This document shows positions 1-9,108 of a DNA stretch of 64,000 nt, piece after piece. This DNA is from Parascedosporium putredinis (lineage: Eukaryota > Ascomycota > Sordariomycetes > Microascales > Microascaceae). Both the position numbers and the translations under genes were made by a program. Position 1 is the stretch's first letter, and each line of letters begins with the position of its first letter. The notes beneath the pieces were generated by a model. That model did not search any database and was not told where the DNA came from. It saw only the letters and a list, made by a program, of their open reading frames with translations. The stretch spans positions 1,116,001 to 1,180,000 of the forward strand of contig CASHTG010000012.1 in the NCBI GenBank assembly GCA_949357655.1. The letters run 5' to 3'.

Positions 1-376
1 AGCAGGCAAGGTACGTCCCGTGGCCGAGAGGAGACCTGTTTCTAAACCCCTTCCTCCCCTCCCCTCCCTCTCCACCAGCCGAGCGTCGAGCTCGATAAAT
101 GCTTGATTATGTACTTACTTGTATCGCATTCTAGACGGAGAATCGCTCGCAAGGTCTTTCAACTGCAAGTTTATCGAGACGTCAGCAAAGTCCAGAATCA
201 ATGTCGACAAGGCCTTCTACGATCTCGTCCGCGAAATTCGAAGGTATAACCGCGAAATGCAAGGCTACTCGACCGGCAGCGGAGGTATTTCCGGCATCAA
301 TGGGCCTCCTAAGCCGATGGACATCGAAGGTGGCGAGAAGGAGCCTGGCTGCTGTGCCAAGTGTGTGCTGATGTAG
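1..376 (+). CDS. Ras small GTPase, C-terminal part (5' end outside window)
   Basis: Only the last two exon pieces are present: bases 1-10, an intron at 11-134 (donor GTACGT, acceptor CTAG), and 135-376 ending in TAG. The spliced reading runs SRQ-D-GESLARSF and then gives the Ras G5 motif ETSAK, the conserved VREIRRYN helix and a short variable tail. The last four residues are the CaaX box CVLM, preceded by a second cysteine pair (GCC). This is the usual signal for prenylation plus palmitoylation, so the mature protein should sit on the plasma membrane. Ras proteins switch between GDP and GTP forms and drive growth and cAMP/MAPK signalling in fungi. G1-G4 lie upstream of the window and cannot be inspected. 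No frame break is seen in this fragment. The assignment to Ras is secure; which fungal Ras paralogue it is cannot be told from the tail alone. Confidence 0.95.
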
Positions 377-1289
377 AGAGTTGTGTAACAAAACAAAAAG
401 AATCTACTTCGGGCGCTGTTGCCAACAGGGAGGGTCGCCGGAGGTTTGGAGAAGGTGGAGGGGCTTGTCCACTTGGATTAAAAGGGCCAGAGGGAACCGA
501 AGATACGGTTGAGGAAGACCAAGACGTGGGGGTAATCATTGGGGAGAGGTGGGCCTCCAGCTACGGGGCGTATATCGCATGTTGGCGCGTCATATAAAAG
601 GGCTCCAGTCACCACACCACTATATTGATGTTGGCTGGGCTTGCTGAAGTGAGGATGGGTGACATCTAGGATCTGTGGATGCTTGGGTTAGTGCCCTTGA
701 GGAGGATTTTTAGAGCGGCCCAGTTGCTCCGGGCATAGCCAACACTCTGGACATGGCATCACTGCCGGCCTTCCCCTTACCTTTTTTTTGTTACCTTTTC
801 TCCCGCCTCGCCATTTTCTTGCTCCGTCTTTTATTTTGTCTCTTCTTTTTTGTCTCATTTTTCTCCTTGGCAGCGGGCTATAGGCATACTTCAAAATCTC
901 GGACCGGAGATACCAAAACCATCGATATTTCTATTGCGACTGCCCTAATGTCTTGATCTCGCTGTCCCGGAAAAGACTTGAATTTCCCACCTCATTTGTC
1001 TCTCTAGATTCCCCACGCAGCATGGTCATCGCTTACCCTGCCTCGTTCCTCGGTGTGATCTTCTTTGTGTTCTGGCGGCCTTCCTGCGACCTCGCTACCC
1101 TTGGGCCCGTTCCTCTAGGGTGCGAGGGATAAATCAGATCTGCATAAGTCTCCCCGAACCCCCATCATCGGGCTTGTTGACATGCAAACCAAACCGCCGC
1201 TACAGATTACATGGCTGATACTGACGCAGCGCGGGTGTCCAGTCCGCGCGAGAGCCTGGACATTGCCGGTATTAGGTGGTTTCAAGCCA
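377..1289. other. Intergenic region between ras and the convergent zinc-cluster gene
   Basis: Two convergent genes end on either side, so 3' UTRs probably occupy much of this stretch. A CATATAAAAGGG box lies at 591-602 on the plus strand, and a pyrimidine-rich tract at about 780-870. The short open frames here have no recognisable domain and no convincing splice sites. I see no gene. Confidence 0.6.
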
Positions 1290-4200
1290 CTACCATGCTT
1301 GGTCCAGCAAGTAGTTGAATCGCTGCCAACCTGCGCTGTCATGCCCGCCAAACCAGTTTCCAATTTTAGTCCGATCGGTGACCACGAGACGCCGTGTCCC
1401 TGTCCACACCTCAGGGTCTATCACGGCACCGTTACATACAAGGCATATCCAAACGGCGTGGAACTCTGGCAGGGCCGTCCCCTGAACTCCGCCATCGAGC
1501 CCTGGGCGTTCTTGGCACATGGGGCAGATGGAGCAGCCAAAGGTACGACCCCGCCACCACTGCATGACGCACCCCTGCCAGACCATCCTTTCTGAGAGAT
1601 AGACGCGGTGGTAAGCGCAAAGCCGGCGGGACATGATCTTGTCCATGCAATCGCATCCGGTGATATCCATGGCCAGCGCCCCTCTCCAGCTACCACGAGT
1701 TGTGGTGGAGTCATCCACATCCGCTGTTGGGTCATTGAAGTGCACCGCTGGGGTAAGGTCGTCTTGGTCGGCTGGGTTAGTAAATCCAAAGACTTCATAG
1801 CCCGTTCCATCCCAAAGATCACTTCTGTCTCGGTTACTATACGCAATAGAGCATTCCATACAGAAGTAGGCTCTCATTTGGACTATGTTCTGTCCGTCAA
1901 GTATGCCGTTAGGGTTATCAGATTGTTGTGGCGCCCAGATACCGGCTTTGCTCGCCTGGTCGCACCGATCACAGACGGCGTGCGAGACTCCGTGACGGGT
2001 ACTCTCACAGGCTTGATGGGGCATAGCGACTAGTAGACAGCCGTCGTTACTAACGGGGAAGGGTGATTCGCAGTTGGCATAGTTTCTAGGCGCGCCTGGG
2101 CTGGGAGGCAGTATGCACGCATACATGGGTATTTCTTCAAGTACGTATCGCCAGGGCTGGATGCAAGCCAAGGCGCCTAAAGACTCTATGTCGCCTGAGT
2201 GATAAAAGTCGTTTTGCATCCCCTGTCTGCTCGTGTCCCGGATCTGGCCCTGTAAATTCCACGGGTTTACAGGCGTCGGGTTCATCGGCGGGGTGATGGA
2301 GATTGGTTGAGGCTCCACACACTGACTCACTGCCATATGGCTCAGGGGCTCAACACCGGGCCATAGTCGATTTGAAGAATGGGCGCCGGGACGGGATGGA
2401 TGGTTGAGATGCCAACCGCGACAGGCAGGCCGGTGGCGTACATGTAGATTAGATATGGCCGTGGCCTCGCGTGGGTTCGACCAGACAGTTCCATGGTATG
2501 ATCTATCCCCACGTCCCTGTTTATCAGCACACGCATCATGTCGTTGACCCGTTTTACGCTAGCATTGGGCTCGAGGCTTCTCGTTGCGTCAAGAATGTTA
2601 ATTCCATTGAGAAGATTCAGTCGGTTGGTCATGATAGTTCCCATGTGGGGCTCAGGCGGAGGTTCGGGTGGATCTTCGTCCATTTCCCCTGATGTGTCTG
2701 CGTCATGGGCTGAAGGTGAGGAATGGATCTGGAAGGGGAACTACTCGCGGCCGCCGCGGGCAATGGTACCGCCAACGGGTTGAGCGCAGTGACCCAGGCC
2801 GGGTGTGAGAGGCGGGCTAGTGGCTGCGCCATGCGGAAACTATCCTCGACTTGTTCACGATGCATGGTAATGCCGTTGCCGCCCATGCCTGGCGCGCCTT
2901 GCTCCACATCCTGCAAGTTTTGCGGCTCGTATATGGGAGGGAGCCAGCCATAGCCCGGAGGCCGGTATTCGTTGGGATACATGGCTTGGAGCATGACCTC
3001 CCGTTCCAAACAGCGCTGCATCATGACGAGATTGTCTTGCGGGGTCTCCTGGTTGGCGTGCCACGTGTGTTTTACCGTGTCCATGCCGCCGATGATCACG
3101 CGGGTCGGATCCGCCAAGCGGCGATTCGTATCTCCTATACCCATCGGACCGTGCTTCATAGCCATGTAGTGGTTGGGCCGTCTATCGCCCCAATGCCTGT
3201 CCGCGAAGAAGGTACCCAGCCCGAACTGCACCATGGCGGCTCCGTCGTAGCCCGGCGGCATGAGGGCGAGGTTCGGGTTTCGGTCCGAGATATTGTCCGC
3301 GTCCGCGACGGTGAGCGCGGGATTATGAGTGTTGATCATGGTCAGACACCCTGCGGATTTGCGTGGCAGGCCTCGCAGGGTCGCTTATGCTCGCACGGCA
3401 AGCGCGCCGTCTGGCACGGTCGGCATTTCAAGAACCACCGCCACGGCGAGCCCCGGGGCGTGGCGGTAGATTCGAAGAGCTGCTTCCAATAGGGTCTCGG
3501 AGCGCGGACAACGGGGGCCGGGTTGTCGGGCCGCAGCCGGTCGAAGCAGTAGAGTCCGAGCTTCGCGCAGGTTTTGCAGGCGCACCACCAGCTCCCTACG
3601 TACCCGAAGCAGGGGTGTTGTTGTAATAGCAGAACTCGCACTGCGTTCTGTTTTCGTACGGGTCTACCACGTCCGGGTTGGGGGTTTCCGTCGGGAAGAC
3701 GACCTTGGACCCGTTTCCGGCCCTTTCTCGCCCAGGAAGCTCGAAGGGTGGCGGGGGCAGCGGGGATCCCCGGGATGATTTGGCCGTTGGCGTCAAGACG
3801 GGGTAGCAGATCGGGGTACGGGAGAGTGAGGTTGAAGTAGTCTTTGAATTCGAGCTGGATGGTCGCGTTGGTGAGGAGGCTTCCCAGTTGGGGTGCGAGT
3901 CCGGTTGGTCGGGGGTCCTCGACCATGAGCAGCACAAGCCCTCGCCTTCCGTCTCGGTTAGCACGCAGTGGCTGCAGGGATAACCGGAGCCGTAGTTGGC
4001 GTTGGACGTGACCCAGGAGCATATCCTCCCGCCCCTCACGCACGCCCTGCACATGATGCGATAGCCGCGGTGTCCGGCGTCGGAGAACAATCGGGGCCCG
4101 AGACTCGGCGAGCCCTGGACCGTGCAGTCCCTGCCGAGCGTGGTGCAGGTGGCGCACTTGACGGAAAGCTGGCGGTCGGCGTCGCAGACGCGGCCCTCGC

Positions 4201-4769
4201 CCGCGCAGTGGACGCACTGCCAGAGCTCCTGGGTGGAGAAGTCGACCAGGAGGTTCGGTACCCGCCTTCGCACCATGGCGCCGAAGCCCGCCACTTCGCA
4301 GCTGTGGTCCACGTTCATGGGGTGGTTCATGGCCCGGAACTCCATGCATTGGTCGCACTCGGCCTGGTTGGCGACGTCGACGTTGCAGCCGGGGAGTTGT
4401 GCTGGATGCAAAACGTGCATCTCGCGGTCCCTGGGGGCGGAGGGGCGGGGCCGCCTGCTGCGGCTGCGCGAGTTGCGGTAGTTGGGGCGAGGCTAGTGGA
4501 GGGTTGTACGTCGCCGGGGGCGGCTGCGGGGCCGGTTGCGGTGCTGGCTGTGGGGCCGGTTGCGGGGCCGGTTGAGGCGGTGGTTGCGGATTCGGTTGCG
4601 GCGGTGTTTGGGGCAAAACTAGCGGCTGAAAAGGCTGAGAGGGTGTGGGCCGGGTTCTCTTAGGGGCCGGACGCCCTCCACTGTTGTCGCTACTGCTTCC
4701 ATCCTCGTCTCCGCCTGCAGCGGCTCTCTTGCGCCTCCGAAGCCACTCGAGCGGATCTGGGGCCTCCAT
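1290..4769 (-). CDS. Large cysteine-rich protein with tandem Zn2Cys6-type clusters
   Basis: I read two exons: 4769-4510 and 4430-1290, with a 79-nt intron (GTACAA...CCCAG). Gaps of one base at 3612-3615, 3358-3360, 2735-2738 and about 2358-2360 join the frames into about 1,134 residues. The N-terminus is a Pro/Gln-rich low-complexity region with PAPQ repeats. Two stretches fit C-x2-C-x6-C-xn-C-x2-C-x6-C, the fungal binuclear zinc cluster, at 4216-4124 (n=9) and 3425-3346 (n=5). A third at 3640-3546 fits with n=10, and a fourth at 4051-3929 has a longer last spacing (x10). An irregular half-cluster precedes them. About 350 C-terminal residues carry further C-x2-C pairs and a CAYHR motif of no family I recognise. 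One Zn2Cys6 domain normally binds DNA, so nucleic-acid binding is a reasonable inference. Several per protein is unusual, and protein-protein or metal-binding roles are equally open. An alternative reading is two or more adjacent genes; the cysteine spacing across the gap at 3358-3360 argues against that. Confidence 0.78.
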
Positions 4770-4846
4770 CCAGCTAATCAAGTGTGTCCGCCAGTATACG
4801 GTAAGTCTGCTGAGATGGTATCGCCAGTTACGTCTTCTCGTACCTC

Positions 4847-4867
4847 TTCTTCTTCTTCTTCTTCTTC
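4847..4867. repeat. (TTC)7 microsatellite
   Basis: Seven perfect TTC units, which are GAA on the strand of the zinc-cluster gene. They lie about 80 bp upstream of its ATG, so in its leader or promoter. Confidence 0.95.
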
Positions 4868-4972
4868 TTTTTGTTGAACACCAAGCAGAGATCTCTTGAG
4901 TAGAGTTGAATGCAATTCAATTGATGATAACGCGGTCTCCTACTTCTTGCCCCAGGGACTGCAGTCCTCCTG

Positions 4973-4984
4973 TATATATAAAAG
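4973..4984 (+). promoter_or_regulatory. Orphan TATA-like box
   Basis: The sequence TATATATAAAAG on the plus strand is a good TATA consensus, followed by pyrimidine-rich DNA. It points away from both neighbouring minus-strand genes, so it has no assigned transcript. It may be chance in AT-richer DNA. Confidence 0.25.
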
Positions 4985-5696
4985 GGCCCTTTCTATTATC
5001 CCAGGATTTATATTTCTTTTGCCTAACCTTCATTCTACCCACCTAACTAATGGTATCCCCTTTGAATCTCATGGAAGAGCTATGTCAAAAGACTTTGTTG
5101 AACAAAAGTTGTCCATTCTTGTCTGGAATTCTGTAGCTGTTAAAGGCATTATCCCATCTTTGGTCCAGTATGATGGATTCTTGAATCCCCTCCTTTCTTG
5201 TCCTCATTTCTAGGCTTGGTTGGCCTGGTAGGAGAAGATTAGAAACGGATGGCTACGAGTTCAAAGAACAGACTGGAATGGAACATTGGGGGACGTTCCT
5301 CGACCTCGACCTCGACAAAGAGGCACGGGCAGACACAATGGAGCGAAAAGAAAGTTGGTTTCAATCATATTCTTAGTACTACTAGAACATCAATCTAATT
5401 TTGTCCGTGGAATTCCAGATTGGGAAATGCAAAGACTAAACCTCTCGAGTGCGTTGTCGCGAGAAGCTTTGATGAAGTTCTCTTTATGAATTCCGCCCAC
5501 AGCCACATTTATCTAGACCCTGGACGCTAGCTTAGGAATTCAAGGCAACATAGAGTGCCCGAGTATGGGACACATGACGAAATAATAACTCGGGCTTTGA
5601 AAAGAAATCGGCAAAAGAAGCCTTGCGTAGTGATTCCGTTGGTTAAGCAGGTGGCGAGCGAACTGTAATACAAGCCCATTTACCCCTTCAAGACCT

Positions 5697-7978
5697 TTAT
5701 GGCTTTCTCAAGATCCACACTTTTGTCTGAAGCCTCATCCTTTGCGCCTTTGTCCGAGCCGAATCGCCAACCAACATGGCAAGGTGCTCGGCATTGAGAC
5801 CAACCACCCATTCCTGGCTAAACACCTTCAAGGGGCTCTTGTCGCCGTTGAGGAGACAGTAGTCGACGGCTTGCAAGTATAAATTGTCCAGAAAGCGCTT
5901 CTTGGCTACCTTGTAATAGGCTCTGAGGGTGTCGTGGATCTCGTTCTTCACATGGTCAACATTGCTCTCGCCCTGTTTCGTCTGTCCGAGAGATGCAAGA
6001 TCAATCGTGACAACGTTGCTTGAGCTATGTTAGTGCTAGATTCCCTGCAGACTTCACGAAGCCTTTTGCTCAGACGGTCTAATCGAGCCTTTTGAACCTC
6101 GCCGCTGTAATAATGGTTCAGCGTGTACGGATTCAGGGTAGTCTCCACGCGTGTGAGATGCATGGCCATCCGCATGCTAGCCCTGTAACGAGCTATGGTC
6201 TCGTCCGCAATAAACAACCAGATCTCGTCGTCTACACCATCGGGGCATACCTGGCTGAGGACAGCGCGAATGAACCTGTGAACAATGCGAATGCACTGGC
6301 CGGTGTAGGCCCTAGCGATGAGAGTCCAGCGTTTCGACTGCCCCTTGAAAGCGCCACAGAGGACGGCGTTGCTGAAAGCGGAAAGCTCTGGGCCTCTGTA
6401 TTGCTGATATATAGTCCCAATCCAGGATCTGATCCCAGATTTCGGATGACCAAGCCTTAGAGCATGAGGAGGAAGCTCACAGAGACCAGCGATACCATCT
6501 TGATCGAAGTCGTCCACCGAGGCATCGCCCTCGGGGCCTCCGAGTTCTTCAAGGGCCTGTGTATGGTCAGTGTGGGGATCCTCCGGGTTTGCCTCATTTT
6601 CGGGCCTTTTAAACTTCCACTCATGACCCTTTTTAGAGAAGAAGGCGACTAGTTGGTCGGCATGCTTGACCATCGTTGTGCATAATCTTAGATTCGGATT
6701 CTTGTCAAACGCGCTATCCTGCGAATATTGGCACGTGAGGGCTGACGCGACAAGGTTTTGAAACCTAGCCGCGATCGAGCTAAGATAAACCCTTTGCTGC
6801 TGCTCGGTCTCTCTTGGAGAGCCCATGGTGTCGAGGGCGATCTGGTTCTTCATCTGGAGGTTAATAACCTCTTGTCGCAGTGGGCCGAACTCTCTCCTGG
6901 TGATCTCGCTTAGCAACTGGGTTAGCTGCGACTTGAGAGCGGCCACGCCGACTCGATCTCTGGGTAGCGAGTCCCAGGGGCTGCGTTGAACATGAGCTCC
7001 CTCTCGGCTGCCGTGGTGGCTGGACCCTCGTCAGAGCCACGGTTGCGCACCACGTAGTAGCCTAGGGTTAGAGGCTTCTTTCTCCCAAGGACAAGGTCGC
7101 AAATAACATTTTTACCGCTACGCTCCGTGACCGTATCGGGCTTCGTGAAGACGCCGAGAGTGCGTTCCCCATCTGGGTCGTGGTCCTCAGCGAGGGAAAG
7201 AATCTCCTGAGTGGCAATATCGACATTGCTAGGGAGTACGGCGATAATAATCGTGCGACGATCCCGCACATATCTCTCCACCATGCTCCGCACCATGGCC
7301 ATGTCGTGGCGCGTGATGATGCCATGGGGATTACGGAAGATGCCTGGAACGTCGATGATGGTGAGGTAGTCCTCTTTGGGGCTGCAAATTTCAATCTTGA
7401 GAACATCCTCAGTGAATACTGTCCCGGTAGTATCATCGCCTTCTATGACGCTTGAACGGATTTCAAGGCACGCATTAACCTGTTCAGTCTTCGTGGTTAG
7501 GCGAGCAAAAAGTAAAAGCATAGTGTTACACAGCGGAACACACCTCTTTTAGGAGCTCGGGAAACTTGTCTCGAAACTCTTCGGGCGTGAGAGGGGCGTG
7601 TTTGAAGCCTGACAGTCTTTGCTGTCTTTCGCTGGTTGCGTTAGGCCCTGGGAGCAGGCTGATTTCCACCCGAGATTCGGTGTCCCTGCGGGACGTGATC
7701 TGAGTTGCATAGCGAGTGCAGAGCTCGACATTTGTTGGGAACGGAATTCCGGTAAGGGACTCTAGCAGCGAGGACTTCCCAGAGCTCTGGTCTCCCACGA
7801 CGACCATCTACGCTGAGTGATGAGTAAAGGTCGCCAACACCTAGGTTTTAAAACAAGCAAGTTGGAGACTGGGAGGAGGGGCCCGTACCTGTGGAAGAGG
7901 GACTAGAGTGCCAATGTTCAGCTCGCGGAGCTGATCTATCTTCCTGAGAAGAGCCGCACTCGCAAGAGTTTCGTCCAT
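5697..7978 (-). CDS. Dynamin-family large GTPase (Mx/dynamin-like, with GED)
   Basis: The exons are 7978-7889, 7807-7544 and 7479-5697, with introns of 81 and about 64 nt; the second acceptor could lie 9 nt earlier. Restoring one base at 6977-6980 and one at 6020-6021 gives 712 residues. All GTPase signatures are present: G1 GDQSSGKS (residues 35-42), the ELCTRYATQI switch-I region, G3 DVPG (161-164, where DLPG is usual), G4 TKPD (230-233) and a VVRNRG G5 region. The middle/stalk domain contains the family hallmark APWDSLPRDRVG once the gap at 6977-6980 is allowed. The C-terminus is a GTPase effector domain (LRAYYKVAKKRF...). There is no PH or proline-rich domain. This resembles the Mx-like dynamins that are numerous in filamentous fungi rather than the core Vps1, Dnm1 or Mgm1 proteins. 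Such proteins assemble on membranes and use GTP hydrolysis to deform them; the cargo here is unknown. The start at 7978 (ACC ATG G) is the first good ATG. Confidence 0.92.
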
Positions 7979-9108
7979 GGTGTAGGGCACGGGGGATATT
8001 CTTTGTGCGGGGGCAGCGGAGATTAGAATAGATGCCAAAGTGAAAGGCGGAGAAAGGTAGGTAGTTTTGTTTTTCCTTCAAATCTCTGGTCTAGATAGTT
8101 TCTAGGGGATGGTGATTAGGATAAACGAAGTCTCTTACGTTGGCAGGACGAAATCCTTAGTTGATTATATACTTTATGTTGAGGAAGGAGAGACTGGCGC
8201 ACTCATCATCCTCTGCTTCCACCTAGACAAACCAATCTTGCATTTACAAACCAGCATACGTCGGATGTAGGGTTAGTGCCGAATACTTTTCTAGACCTTC
8301 GTTTTTTACAAGAGTAGCAGCGTTTGGATGACTAGGACGCACATCTCCGCTGCTCGGAGCCGACAAACGTGCTTGGAAGCCGACTCGCAGTGCAATCATT
8401 TCCAGGCTGATAAAGCCGCCCTATTCAAACGATGCTTGGCCAGGAACCGTTGCAGCTTCCAGCATATCTTTGATTGAAAATGGAAATCCGCATTGGGTCT
8501 ATATGGCATCTGTGTCCATATCCGGGATCCGTCCACCAATCCGGAGAGGTGGGGGCCAAATACGGATGCAAGACGCCGGATTCGTTTCGGCCCCACTCGG
8601 AGTTTCCGGCGACACGGAAATGCTTAAAAGGAAAAGAGTGTCTACAAAGTAGGTAAAAATGAGAGGTTATGGGCTAATTTGGAAAAAAAAGGTGTATCTC
8701 TGTATTCATCGCTATTTGTCTAAAAGGAGTGTCTGGGTATCTAGTTCATATGTTTTCATCAATAAAAAAAGGAAGGAGTGGTAGTTTCGTAAATAGCGTC
8801 GTAACGTCGATGGAAATAGTCAATCAGCGAATGCTCGAACGTAAAAAAGTCATGAAAAAAAGTCATGAGAAAAAAGAAATGTGGGAAAAAAAAAACACAG
8901 AGAATTGTCCGCCTGATAAGGTCAGGAACGGTTCAACCTCTTCGGATCAGCCCCTTCCATTCTTTGACGCTCCGTGAAAACAAGGACAACAACGCCGGGT
9001 ACATGTATGGGATCTGAAATACAAAAGAAAATGAAGAAAAAAGGGCCACATAGGGAAATATCATAACGGAGGGATGGTGAGAGGTTACCTTTTTCCCACC
9101 CGAGACGC
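7979..9108. other. Intergenic region: promoter of the dynamin gene, 3' flank of the GPI-protein gene
   Basis: This is AT-richer sequence with several A tracts (about 8680-8895). Small open frames occur but show no conserved motif. I see no gene. Confidence 0.6.

Larger units (their letters stand above)
4770..5696. other. Intergenic region between two minus-strand genes
   Basis: It holds the promoter of the zinc-cluster gene and the 3' flank of the dynamin gene. The GC content is lower than in the neighbouring genes. A TATA-like box at 4973-4984 reads on the plus strand, where no gene is recognised. Short open frames here have no recognisable domain. Confidence 0.6.

Noticed and set aside
3342..3344. 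TGA as the true end of the zinc-cluster gene, with a second gene starting at 3339
   Set aside because: Restoring one base in the TTT run at 3358-3360 continues the protein and completes an exact C-x2-C-x6-C half cluster.
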